Shown here: in pieces, positions 11,442 through 19,449 of the stretch
Layout of the letters: each line of letters opens with the position of its first letter
Numbering within the stretch: the stretch's first letter is position 1
From: Candidatus Planktophila sp.
GTDB taxonomy: Bacteria; Actinomycetota; Actinomycetes; Nanopelagicales; Nanopelagicaceae
DNA length: 64,000 nt
NCBI GenBank assembly: GCA_017858325.1
Contig: JAFMBT010000006.1
Location: forward strand, 1 to 64,000
Direction: 5' to 3'
Translations under genes and position numbers: made by a program
The notes under the pieces: model-generated
Database searches by the model: none
The model's input: only the letters and a program-made list of their open reading frames with translations
Told to the model about the DNA's origin: nothing

Positions 11442-12866
11442 TTAGCCCTTCTTTCCATCATCATGACGCGCGGCCGCATCTGCTGATTTAGTACCGGATC
11501 GCTTGCGCAGGACCCAACCTAATACATTTCTCTGCTTTGCCCTAGCAACCCCGATAGCTCCGGGTGGCACATCTTCTGTAATCACAGAGCCGGCGGCGGT
11601 ATATGCACCATCTCCGATTGTGACTGGGGCGACCAACATAGAATCACTGCCGATTCGCACATGATCTCCCACGGTGGTGTGGTGTTTTTCCACTCCATCG
11701 TAATTAACAAAGATTGTGGCAGCGCCGATGTTGCTGCCCTCACCGATTGTGGCATCACCGACATATGACAGGTGCGGAACTTTCGATCCTTGACCTACAA
11801 CAGCGTTCTTCATCTCAACAAAAGCTCCCGCTTTGCTAGATGCACCTAAATCTGTTCCTGCACGTAAATATGTAAATGGCCCGACGTTGGCATTAGCACC
11901 AATCACGGCACCTGTGCAGTGGGATTCGATCACCTGCGCCCCCGTTGCTACGGTGCAATCAAGCAAGGTGGTACGCGGTCCAATAATTGCCCCGCGTGCA
12001 ACCGTTGTCGATCCAGCAATCCATGTACCCGGCAATAGCGTGACATCGCTTTCAACTGTTGCAGTCGAATCAACCCAGGTTGAAAGTGGATCAACTATCG
12101 TCACGCCCGCCTTCATTAATCCGTCATTAATCTGATCTCGCAAGAGTGCGGCGCTCTCCGCAAGCTGAGCACGATCATTGACACCAAGAATTTCGATGAA
12201 ATCTTCGATGAGAACTGCTGCAATTGATCCGCCATCATTGCGGAGGATTTCAAGAACATCGGTGAGATAGAGCTCGCCTTGCGAATTATCCTTCTTTAAC
12301 TTACCAATCGCTGCTGTAAGTTTTGCGCCATCAAAGGCGTAGACACCTGAATTAACTTCGTAGATTGCTCTCTCTTCATCAGTTGCATCACGTTCTTCAA
12401 CTATGCGCAGAAGTGAGCCATCAGCGCCGCGAATAATTCGGCCATAGCCAGTTGGATCCGGGTGTTCTGCAGTCATCACAGAGGCTGAGAAATTTCCTTT
12501 ATGGTGGACATCTAATAGCGCAGCGAGTGAATCACTTGTCAGCATCGGGGTATCCCCTGCAAGAACAAGAACTGTTCCCTTAGAACTTGTACCTGCGAGC
12601 GCTAATTGAGTTGCATGGCCTGTACCGCCGCGGTGTTCCTGAAAGACTGTTGTTGCATGAGGCGCAATCTGGGCAACGTGTGCTTCTACCTTTTCGCGGC
12701 CAGCGCCAACGACAATGCAGAGATTTTTACCTTTAACTCCACTGACTGCGTGGAGAACGTGTCCCAGCAAAGTACGCCCCGAAATTTCATGGAGCACCTT
12801 GGGCGTCGTGGATTTCATTCGCGTGCCTTCTCCAGCGGCGAGAACGACCACTGTTTCAAGGCTCAT
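11442..12866 (-). CDS. glmU: Bifunctional UDP-GlcNAc pyrophosphorylase / glucosamine-1-phosphate acetyltransferase
   Basis: Acetylates glucosamine 1-phosphate and uridylates the product to UDP-GlcNAc, the peptidoglycan precursor. I start at ATG 12866 (MSLETVVVLAAGEGTRMKS, 474 residues); the frame extends upstream to 12908 but only through repeat DNA. The uridyltransferase domain (about 1-230) shows LAAGEGTRMKSTTPKVLH, GGTGHATQLAL near 80 and LAGDTPML near 103. The left-handed beta-helix acetyltransferase (about 250-440) shows hexapeptide repeats and the catalytic His region FVEMKNAVVG...HLSYVGDA. The C-terminal tail is basic. A TACACT box exactly six bases before the ATG implies a leaderless mRNA. 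It sits next to tRNA-Gln, as in mycobacteria. Confidence 0.98.
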   Translation of the reverse strand: MSLETVVVLAAGEGTRMKSTTPKVLHEISGRTLLGHVLHAVSGVKGKNLCIVVGAGREKVEAHVAQIAPHATTVFQEHRGGTGHATQLALAGTSSKGTVLVLAGDTPMLTSDSLAALLDVHHKGNFSASVMTAEHPDPTGYGRIIRGADGSLLRIVEERDATDEERAIYEVNSGVYAFDGAKLTAAIGKLKKDNSQGELYLTDVLEILRNDGGSIAAVLIEDFIEILGVNDRAQLAESAALLRDQINDGLMKAGVTIVDPLSTWVDSTATVESDVTLLPGTWIAGSTTVARGAIIGPRTTLLDCTVATGAQVIESHCTGAVIGANANVGPFTYLRAGTDLGASSKAGAFVEMKNAVVGQGSKVPHLSYVGDATIGEGSNIGAATIFVNYDGVEKHHTTVGDHVRIGSDSMLVAPVTIGDGAYTAAGSVITEDVPPGAIGVARAKQRNVLGWVLRKRSGTKSADAAARHDDGKKG

Positions 12867-12958
12867 GTGTGAAGTGTAACTTGCTCCGCGGAATTCATTG
12901 GCGGGCAATGTAAATTGCTCCGCCCGCTTAACCGGCGGGCAATGTAAATTGCTCCGCC
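12857..12958 (-). repeat. Three tandem 34-bp units running from the tRNA-Gln 3' end to the glmU start
   Basis: On the minus strand, units start at 12958, 12924 and 12890, each exactly 34 bp apart. Units 1 and 2 share 25 identical bases (12958-12934 and 12924-12900), made of GGCGGAGCAATTTACA then TTGCCCGCC. Unit 3 keeps GCGGAGCAA-TTACA-T with two substitutions. The 25-base core is an imperfect palindrome (GGCGG and GCAAT arms paired with ATTGC and CCGCC, one bulge). Unit 1 begins within the acceptor stem of tRNA-Gln, unit 3 supplies the glmU -10 box and start codon. Slippage or duplication of the tRNA 3' end is the simplest origin. Confidence 0.9.
12867..12878 (-). promoter_or_regulatory. Leaderless -10 box of glmU
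   Basis: On the minus strand TACACT (12878-12873) is followed by six bases and then the glmU ATG. There is no Shine-Dalgarno sequence. The box lies in the third, degenerate copy of a 34-bp repeat. No convincing -35 box is visible. Confidence 0.6.
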
Positions 12959-13023
12959 ACCAGGTATCGATCCTGGACCCTGGGCTTCAAAGGCCCATGT
13001 GCTAGCCACTACACAATGGCGGA
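12952..13023 (-). tRNA. tRNA-Gln (anticodon TTG)
   Basis: The minus strand folds into a full cloverleaf of 72 nt. Acceptor stem TCCGCCA pairs with TGGCGGA; the anticodon stem TGGGC/GCCCA encloses loop CTTTGAA, giving anticodon TTG (Gln, CAA codons). The T arm is CCAGG/CCTGG around ATCGATA. The 3' CCA is not encoded. On the transcript it precedes glmU, as glnU does in mycobacteria. Its acceptor strand is also the first part of the 34-bp tandem repeat. Confidence 0.95.
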
Positions 13024-13077
13024 ACCCGTATTCTCCCTCATTACTTGGGGTGCTGGCGACCAGAATCCGCGCAAAGG

Positions 13078-13989
13078 TTAAATAATTTTCGCACCCGCCA
13101 CCGGACCAAAGGCCCGCGCAACGCTTCCGACTACTCCACTTGAGGTCAGGGCTACCGCTAAATCTAAGCCCGTTTCAACATCTGCAACAAGAAATGCAAC
13201 GGTGGGGCCAGAGCCTGAAACGATCGCGCCCAGCGCTCCATACTCCTGGCCAACATCGAGAACTAATGAGAGCGCAGGACGCAATGTGCAGGCAGCACTT
13301 TGCAAATCGTTACTTAAAGATGCACCGACAGCTTTCGCATCTCCTGAAAGAAGAGCCTGCATCAATTGATCACTGATCCGCGGCTCTGTAATATCTAACT
13401 CAGCGCGCAATCGATCACATTCAGAGTACACAGCAGGTGTAGAAAGTCCAACGCTAGAAAGCGCTAATACCCAGTGATAGGTGCCACGTGAAAGAGCGGA
13501 TGTGAGTTGATCTCCATGGCCTTGTCCGATAGCGGTGCCACCTGTGAGCATAAAGGGAACATCACTACCGAGAGATGCAGCGAACTCGAGTTGTTCTTCT
13601 CGAGTCATTGCTAATTCATAGAGATGATCAATTGCCACAATCATGGCCGCGGCATCCGCACTTCCTCCAGCCATGCCACCGGCAACAGGGATACTCTTTT
13701 TAACCTCAATATGAATATCGATCACAATGTCGTATTCAGAGGCAATTAACTGAGCTGCTTTGACAGCTAAATTTCTCTCATCTGCAGGCACACCGTGAGT
13801 GTGATCACCGATAATTGAAATAGTGATTCCAGAACCCGGTGCGCTCTTAGTAACAGTCACATCATCGAAGATAGAAATAGCTTGAAAGACTGAAACGAGA
13901 TTGTGGTAACCATCTGACTCGCGTGGGCCGACTGATAGTTGCAAATTTACCTTCGCAGGAACGCGCACAGTTACAGAATCTTTAGCCAC
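13078..13989 (-). CDS. ispE: 4-diphosphocytidyl-2-C-methyl-D-erythritol kinase
   Basis: ATP-dependent GHMP kinase of the methylerythritol phosphate route to isoprenoids. The 303-residue product shows the substrate-binding VRVPAKVNLQLSVGPRESDGYH near residue 9-28 (shown here only by its K-N pair), the glycine-rich ATP loop PVAGGMAGGSADAAA near 95, LGSDVPFMLTGGTAIGQG near 140 and the third GHMP motif GAIVSGSGPTVAFLV near 258. The start is GTG 13989, overlapping the end of rsmA by 8 bp with AAGG upstream inside rsmA. rsmA-ispE is the actinobacterial order. Confidence 0.97.
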   Translation of the reverse strand: MAKDSVTVRVPAKVNLQLSVGPRESDGYHNLVSVFQAISIFDDVTVTKSAPGSGITISIIGDHTHGVPADERNLAVKAAQLIASEYDIVIDIHIEVKKSIPVAGGMAGGSADAAAMIVAIDHLYELAMTREEQLEFAASLGSDVPFMLTGGTAIGQGHGDQLTSALSRGTYHWVLALSSVGLSTPAVYSECDRLRAELDITEPRISDQLMQALLSGDAKAVGASLSNDLQSAACTLRPALSLVLDVGQEYGALGAIVSGSGPTVAFLVADVETGLDLAVALTSSGVVGSVARAFGPVAGAKII

Positions 13990-14830
13990 GCGCAGACCTT
14001 ATTACTTGTTGGGCAATTGTGCAGAAATCGTGAATGGTTAGTGCTTCCCCGCGCAGCGTTCCATCAATTCCCACCGACTCGAGATGCGCTTCGGCTGCTG
14101 CAGAACCACCATAGATCGGCGACAAGGTAGCGCGAAGCATTTTTCTGCGCTGTGCAAAGGCCAAATCAATGATTGCAAAAACTTTCTTCCGTAGCACCTC
14201 ATCGCCAAGTGGGGCGTGACGAGAGAAAGAGACCAACTTCGAATCCACATTAGGGGCAGGCCAAAAAATAGATCGTGAGACAGATCCCGCACCACTTACA
14301 TCTGCCCACCATGCAGCTTTCACGCTTGGAATTCCATACTCTCTGCTATTTGGCTTTGCCGCCAAACGATCTGCCACCTCAGCCTGTACCATCACAACAC
14401 CGCTGCGAAGAGTTGGAAAATATTCAAGTAAGTGGAGAAAGACAGGAACTGAAACGTTGTAGGGAAGATTTGCCACGAGAACCGTTGGCTCAACTGTAAG
14501 AGATGTAATCGCTAGCGCATCGCTTGTATGCACCGTCAACGCAGCTGCCCTCTGGCTATGTTTTGCAACAGTGATGGGAAGTTGTGTGGCAAGTCGTGAA
14601 TCAATTTCAATGGCGACTACGGATGAGGCTTCTTCTAAGAGAGCCAGTGTGAGTGAACCTAAACCTGGGCCAATTTCAAGTGCAACATCATCGCTTCGTA
14701 CATCTGCAACGCGAACGATTTTCTTGCAGACATTTCCATCGATAACAAAGTTTTGCCCGAGTGATTTCGATGGTTTGAGATCTAATTGAGCTGCTAACTC
14801 TCTAATCTCGGCGGCTCGTAAAAGGCTCAC
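13982..14830 (-). CDS. rsmA: 16S rRNA dimethyladenosine transferase RsmA (KsgA)
   Basis: Dimethylates two adjacent adenosines in the helix-45 loop of 16S rRNA late in 30S assembly. The 282-residue product has SKSLGQNFVIDGNVCKKIV near residue 21, the SAM-binding ALEIGPGLGSLTLALLE near 50, VVAIEIDSRL, and the catalytic motif NLPYNVSVPVFLHLL near 120. The GTG start overlaps the tatD stop as GTGA. In mycobacteria and Streptomyces an rpf gene lies between tatD and ksgA; here there is no room for one. Confidence 0.97.
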   Translation of the reverse strand: MSLLRAAEIRELAAQLDLKPSKSLGQNFVIDGNVCKKIVRVADVRSDDVALEIGPGLGSLTLALLEEASSVVAIEIDSRLATQLPITVAKHSQRAAALTVHTSDALAITSLTVEPTVLVANLPYNVSVPVFLHLLEYFPTLRSGVVMVQAEVADRLAAKPNSREYGIPSVKAAWWADVSGAGSVSRSIFWPAPNVDSKLVSFSRHAPLGDEVLRKKVFAIIDLAFAQRRKMLRATLSPIYGGSAAAEAHLESVGIDGTLRGEALTIHDFCTIAQQVIRSARG

Positions 14831-15699
14831 AGGGTCGACCCAGCAGCGAATGATCCAAATATTCTCTCTGCGTTCTGTGAAATAGCGGTGGCAAATTCAG
14901 CAAGGTCGGCACCGCGTTCATCGGCCATCGCTCTGACGATAGTGGCGATCTGTGCGGGAGAGTTAAGAGATCCACGATGTGGCATAGGTGCTAAAAATGG
15001 TGCATCGGTCTCAACTAATATCTGATCAATCGGTGTGATGGAGAGTGATTCACGAAGAGCAGGAGCATTTTTAAAAGTAACGGTGCCTGCGAAAGAGAGA
15101 ATGTAGCCACGTTCAATACATTTCTTTGCTATCTCTACATCTCCTGAAAAACAATGAAAGACGGTCTTTTCTGGCGCACCTACCTCTTCCAAGATCGAGA
15201 GAACATCATCGTGTGAATCACGGTCGTGGATTACCAACGCTTTCTTACTTCTCTTTGCTAGATCGATATGCCATTTAAATGATTCTTGTTGACGCTTTCG
15301 AAGTTCAGGAGGCGTACGAAAATAATCGAGCCCCGTCTCGCCTATAGCTCGCACTCGCGGATGTTCTACCAGACTTTCAATAATTGCTAAGTCTCTTTCG
15401 AGATCTGCAACTACCGGCGCTTCATTCGGATGAAGAGCTACCGATGCCAAGACTTGGTTGGCATACAACTCTGCTAGCGCTACACCCCACTGTGATTGCT
15501 CTGCTGAATATCCCACTTGGACAATTCGATCAATGCCCACTTTTTTCGCATCATCTAATACTTGCTTGACTTCAGGTGAATCAACTGCCGTATTTGTAAC
15601 GATCTCAATATGAGCATGCGCATCTACACAAGGAACAGGTAGGGGCTCAGGTGCTGGGGCGAGTTGGCGATCAATATCGCGATTGTGGCGATCTGCCAT
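14827..15699 (-). CDS. tatD: TatD-family metal-dependent deoxyribonuclease
   Basis: Amidohydrolase-fold hydrolase of the TatD/YcfH type, with DNase or D-aminoacyl-tRNA deacylase activity in characterised members. I start at ATG 15699 (MADRHNRDIDRQ, 290 residues), just after the metG stop; an ATG at 15723 lies inside metG. Metal ligands: VDAHAHIE near residue 26, RAIGETGLDYFR with the bridging Glu near 128, LVIHDRDSHDD, FHCFSGD near 190 and LVETDAPFLAPMPHRG near 240. The N-terminal 20 residues are proline-rich and not conserved. Translation of rsmA is coupled to its end. Confidence 0.95.
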   Translation of the reverse strand: MADRHNRDIDRQLAPAPEPLPVPCVDAHAHIEIVTNTAVDSPEVKQVLDDAKKVGIDRIVQVGYSAEQSQWGVALAELYANQVLASVALHPNEAPVVADLERDLAIIESLVEHPRVRAIGETGLDYFRTPPELRKRQQESFKWHIDLAKRSKKALVIHDRDSHDDVLSILEEVGAPEKTVFHCFSGDVEIAKKCIERGYILSFAGTVTFKNAPALRESLSITPIDQILVETDAPFLAPMPHRGSLNSPAQIATIVRAMADERGADLAEFATAISQNAERIFGSFAAGSTL

Positions 15700-15706
15700 T
15701 TCGAAA

Positions 15707-17278
15707 TTACTCTTTGATCTCAAGTCGTGGGAATAGCACCGGTGTCTTTGTCACGACGGCACCTTCTGGCAATTGCCCCCATTGCGCAATCTCACTCACC
15801 TTTTGTGCCCCGATTGGTCCAAGCGTTGCATGTGCGCCAAGAGAGTTCCAAAGAATCTCAGTTGTTGCCGGCATCACTGGGTGTAAAAGAACCGCAAGAG
15901 CACGTAGTGATTCGGCGGTGTTATATAAAACTTCTTCTAGTTCGACTTTATTGGAAGGATCTTTAGCAAGTATCCACGGCTGCTTTTCTGTGACATACCC
16001 ATTAACTTTCTTGCAGAAATCCATTGTGGCAACAATTCCAGTTTGAAAATCAAGGGCAACCATGGCTTTATCTGCCGTTGCAACAGTTGTTGTGAGAGCT
16101 TCTACGAGGCCAGCATCGTGATGTACTGCAGGAATCAGTCCTCCACAATACTTTTCAATCATCGCCGCAAGACGTGATGCTAGGTTGCCAAAATCATTTG
16201 CGAGTTCTGATGTGTATCGTGCGCTCATATCTTCCCACGAGAACGACCCGTCGCTACCAAATGGAATTGCACGCAAAAAGTAATATCTAAATGCATCGAC
16301 TCCAAAGTGATCGGTAATATCAGATGGAGCAATTCCGGTGAGTTTTGATTTACTCATCTTTTCGCCACCCACTAAGAGCCAACCATGCGCAAAGACTTTG
16401 CGGGGTGTTGCAAGGCCAGCGGCCATTAACATCGCAGGCCAAATCACGGCATGAAAGCGCAGGATATCTTTTCCAACAAGGTGAACATCTGCTGGCCAGG
16501 TCTGCGCAAACTTCTTTCCACCTTCGGAATCTGGATCATCAGTGAGTCCAACTGCCGTTGCATAATTAAGGAGAGCGTCGAACCAGACATAGACGACTTG
16601 ATCGGTATCCCACGGAACAGGAATCCCCCAGTCGAAGGTTGATCGACTTATTGAAAGATCCGAAACGCCACCTTCGAGGAAAGAGATAACTTCATTACGT
16701 GCACTCTCAGGTTGGCACGCTTCAGGGTTGTTCTTATATAAATCAATAAGTGGTTGAGCAAATGCTGAGAGCTTAAAGAACCAATTGTTTTCGTTAACAA
16801 TTTCAACAGGCTTGCTATGGATGGGACAGAGCTTCTCGCCATCTGCATCGATTAAATCACCTGGTAATTTAAATTCTTCGCAGCCTACGCAGTATGGACC
16901 CTCATACTTTCCGGCATAAATATGTCCAGAATCTTTGAGTGATTGTAGAAACTTCTGTACTCGTTCTGTATGTCGTGGCTCAGTTGTGCGGATAAAGTCA
17001 TCGTTTGCAATATTGAGCGCGCTCCAATTGGGCTTCCATGCTTCGGCGACTAGGCGGTCAACCCAATCCTGTGGGGCAGCGTTATTCTGATGCGCAGTAC
17101 GCATAACTTTCTGACCATGTTCGTCAGTACCGGTGAGAAACCATACCGATTCACCTCGTTGGCGATGCCATCTAGTGAGTACATCTCCTGCAACTGTTGT
17201 ATATGCATGACCAATATGCGGAGCGTCATTGACATAGTAAATCGGTGTTGTCAGGTAGAAGGATTTCACGTGCGCCAT
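15707..17278 (-). CDS. metG: Methionyl-tRNA synthetase
   Basis: Charges tRNA-Met. The correct start is ATG 17278 (MAHVKSFYLTTPIYYVND, 523 residues); the open frame continues upstream but within rsmI. Class I signatures are HIGHAYTT near residue 20 and KMSKSKLTG near 300. The connective-peptide region keeps one CVGC cysteine pair followed by CPIH, as in the short bacterial type. The anticodon-binding helical domain follows (TSELANDFGNLASRLAAMI near 355). There is no C-terminal tRNA-binding EMAP domain. It follows rsmI by 4 bp, an actinobacterial pairing. Confidence 0.97.
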   Translation of the reverse strand: MAHVKSFYLTTPIYYVNDAPHIGHAYTTVAGDVLTRWHRQRGESVWFLTGTDEHGQKVMRTAHQNNAAPQDWVDRLVAEAWKPNWSALNIANDDFIRTTEPRHTERVQKFLQSLKDSGHIYAGKYEGPYCVGCEEFKLPGDLIDADGEKLCPIHSKPVEIVNENNWFFKLSAFAQPLIDLYKNNPEACQPESARNEVISFLEGGVSDLSISRSTFDWGIPVPWDTDQVVYVWFDALLNYATAVGLTDDPDSEGGKKFAQTWPADVHLVGKDILRFHAVIWPAMLMAAGLATPRKVFAHGWLLVGGEKMSKSKLTGIAPSDITDHFGVDAFRYYFLRAIPFGSDGSFSWEDMSARYTSELANDFGNLASRLAAMIEKYCGGLIPAVHHDAGLVEALTTTVATADKAMVALDFQTGIVATMDFCKKVNGYVTEKQPWILAKDPSNKVELEEVLYNTAESLRALAVLLHPVMPATTEILWNSLGAHATLGPIGAQKVSEIAQWGQLPEGAVVTKTPVLFPRLEIKE

Positions 17279-17282
17279 CTTA

Positions 17283-18119
17283 TTACGACTTACTCGCATC
17301 AACGACAGCGGCGTAGACGACCTTCTTGGGAAGCTCGCACTCTTTTGCAACCGTAGAGATGGCATCTTTACGATCCATTCCGGCAGATTCGTATTCACGC
17401 ACTCGAACAACTATCTCTTCGGCCGTCTTCTCTGCAGTACCAGCAGGAACTCCGGCAAGAACAATGGTGATCTCCCCCAATATCTCCTTCGATTGTGACC
17501 AGAGAATCAGCTCCTGCAGTGATCCGCGCACAGTCTCTTCATATGTCTTAGTCATCTCGCGACAAATAGCTGCCTGGCGATCACTTCCGAAAATTTGTGC
17601 AGCATCTTTAAGTGAATCTATAATACGGTGCGGGGCTTCAAAGAGAACCATCGTTCTCTCTTCAAATCTAAGTGTCTCAAGGTGGGCAAGCCGTGCACCA
17701 GAGCTACGGGGTAAGAAGCCTTCAAATGTGAAGCGATCTGTTGCAAGACCAGAAAGTGCCAGCGCCATTGTCGGAGCACTTGGTCCAGGAATAACAATAA
17801 CCTCAATACCGATTGCAATTGCATCGCGCGTAAGTCGAAATCCTGGATCACTAATTGTTGGCATTCCAGCATCTGATACGACAAGAACTTTTTTACCACT
17901 TTGCAGAAGTGCCAGAACTTCCTCTGTACGTACAGTTTCATTTCCATCAAAGAATGAAATTACTCTAGCTGTAAATGTGATTCCAAGATCTGCAGCTAAA
18001 CGGTGAAAACGACGCGAATCTTCTGCAGCAATTACTTCTGCGCTAGCGATTGCTTCCTTTAAACGTAGGCTGGCATCTCCTGGATTACCAAGTGGGGTTG
18101 CTGCCAACGTTAAGGTCAT
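17283..18119 (-). CDS. rsmI: 16S rRNA (cytidine(1402)-2'-O)-methyltransferase RsmI
   Basis: Methylates the ribose of C1402 in the 16S decoding centre. The 278-residue product has the tetrapyrrole-methylase fold: LAATPLGNPGDASLRLKEAI near residue 5, AEDSRRFHRL near 33, LVVSDAGMPTISDPGFRL near 79, VIPGPSAPTMALALSGL near 108 and FEGFLPRSSGARLAHL near 131. The C-terminal HTH-like region (KELGEI... KKVVYAAVVDASKS) is typical. It is divergent from pmt with 58 bp between, the same arrangement as Rv1003-Rv1002c. GAAGAT six bases before the ATG may be its -10 box. Confidence 0.96.
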   Translation of the reverse strand: MTLTLAATPLGNPGDASLRLKEAIASAEVIAAEDSRRFHRLAADLGITFTARVISFFDGNETVRTEEVLALLQSGKKVLVVSDAGMPTISDPGFRLTRDAIAIGIEVIVIPGPSAPTMALALSGLATDRFTFEGFLPRSSGARLAHLETLRFEERTMVLFEAPHRIIDSLKDAAQIFGSDRQAAICREMTKTYEETVRGSLQELILWSQSKEILGEITIVLAGVPAGTAEKTAEEIVVRVREYESAGMDRKDAISTVAKECELPKKVVYAAVVDASKS

Positions 18120-18165
18120 TGGGCTATCTTCTCAGGAATTACTCCACTTTACTTACGGATACGCA

Positions 18166-18177
18166 TACTCTTGCGCT
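18166..18177 (+). promoter_or_regulatory. Leaderless -10 box of pmt
   Basis: TACTCT (18166-18171) is followed by six bases and the GTG start codon at 18178. No ribosome-binding site precedes the GTG. Confidence 0.6.
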
Positions 18178-19443
18178 GTGACCTACCTTGGCATCTATCT
18201 CATTGCTGGCCTTGCATTCCTTCTGCGCATCATTAACTTGGGGGTTCCTAAAGGTCTGGTCTTTGATGAGGTGTACTACGTCGATGCTGCTCGTGATTAT
18301 CTTGCCTTTGGGGTTGAAGTTACAAAAGATGATCCAGAATTTGTAGTCCATCCACCTCTTGGAAAATGGTTTATTGCGGCTGGAATTCGAGTATTTGGTG
18401 ACGATGAATTCGGGTGGAGATTTTCTACAGCTGTTGCAGGAACAATTGCCATTATCTTGATTGGTTTGATCGCCCAACGACTCTTTCGCTCAAATTTTCT
18501 TACCTTGCTTGCAACATTTTTAGCTGCAGTGGATGGGCTTGCACTCGTTCATTCACGGACATCACTTCTCGATAATTTCCTCACAGTGCTTATTCTTGCT
18601 GCAACATATTTTTTTATAAGAAAAAACTATCTGATAACTGGAATTTTTCTTGGCTTAGCCCTGGGTACAAAGTGGAGCGCTCTCTATTTCATTGTAATTT
18701 TTGGTGCTGTCGCCCTCTATCGTGCATTTACTCACCACACCGGACGTAATCTGATTCGTCCAAGTATTGAGCGAATTCTTACATTCACTTTGCTTCCAGT
18801 AAGTATTTACCTCTTCACATGGTCAGGGTGGTTTCTCTCTAACCGTGGCTGGGGAAGAGATGCTGGTTCAAATCTCTTTTCATCATTTATTAAATATCAC
18901 GAACAGATGCTCTCTTTCCATACTGGGCTCAGCGAGAAACATGCTTATCAGGCGCATCCATGGACATGGCTCATACAATCTCGTCCCACATCGTTCTTCT
19001 ATGAATCGCCAAAGACCTGCGGGGCACCATCGTGTTCGCAAGAAGTCCTCGCCATGGGTACACCTTTTCTCTGGTGGGCAGGTGCAATAGCAATTTTTGT
19101 TGTTATTGGTTTTTGGATTAAATCAATTATTAAACATCGCACGGAGCCTGCCTCCACGATTATTGTGATGGGAATCGCTGCTGGCTATCTGCCTTGGTTT
19201 GCCTTTGACGAACGAACAGTCTTCTCTTTCTATTCGATAATCTTTCAGCCTTTTCTCATTTTGGCAATTGTGTACTGCGCGCGCTGGCTTATTTCGCAGA
19301 ACCAACGTTGGGGATATATCACCGTAGCGGTATTTGCGCTCTTGGTCTTCTTTAACTTTCTCTATTTTCTCCCTATATTCCTGGGAGATGTCATCACATA
19401 CGACGCGTGGTATTCGCGTATGTGGCTACCAAGTTGGATTTAG
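18178..19443 (+). CDS. pmt: Dolichyl-phosphate-mannose-protein mannosyltransferase (PMT family)
   Basis: Polytopic membrane glycosyltransferase that transfers mannose from polyprenyl-phosphomannose to Ser/Thr of exported proteins. The GTG start gives 421 residues; mycobacterial Pmt (Rv1002c) is about 520, so this is a compact version. The first loop holds the catalytic Asp-Glu pair (LVFDEVYYVDAARDYL, D30 E31), then HPPLGKWFI near residue 61 and HSRTSLLDNFL near 124. About ten hydrophobic segments follow, with a PxxW-like SxTSFFYE loop and a Cys pair (CGAPSC) in the large extracytoplasmic loop. Divergent from rsmI; its 3' end is 6 bp from the convergent GlpR-like gene. Confidence 0.93.
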   Translation: MTYLGIYLIAGLAFLLRIINLGVPKGLVFDEVYYVDAARDYLAFGVEVTKDDPEFVVHPPLGKWFIAAGIRVFGDDEFGWRFSTAVAGTIAIILIGLIAQRLFRSNFLTLLATFLAAVDGLALVHSRTSLLDNFLTVLILAATYFFIRKNYLITGIFLGLALGTKWSALYFIVIFGAVALYRAFTHHTGRNLIRPSIERILTFTLLPVSIYLFTWSGWFLSNRGWGRDAGSNLFSSFIKYHEQMLSFHTGLSEKHAYQAHPWTWLIQSRPTSFFYESPKTCGAPSCSQEVLAMGTPFLWWAGAIAIFVVIGFWIKSIIKHRTEPASTIIVMGIAAGYLPWFAFDERTVFSFYSIIFQPFLILAIVYCARWLISQNQRWGYITVAVFALLVFFNFLYFLPIFLGDVITYDAWYSRMWLPSWI

Positions 19444-19449
19444 GGTGTC

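Noticed and set aside
12900-12958. The 25-base repeats beside tRNA-Gln as attL/attR of an integrated element
   Set aside because: The copies are only 34 bp apart with no integrase or cargo between; a tandem duplication explains them better.
12952-12958. CRISPR-like array from the regular 34-bp spacing
   Set aside because: Only three units, spacers of about nine bases, and no cas genes; not a CRISPR array.
17326-18006. 226-codon open frame opposite rsmI
   Set aside because: Ser/Arg/Thr-rich composition typical of antisense frames; rsmI on the other strand has all family motifs.
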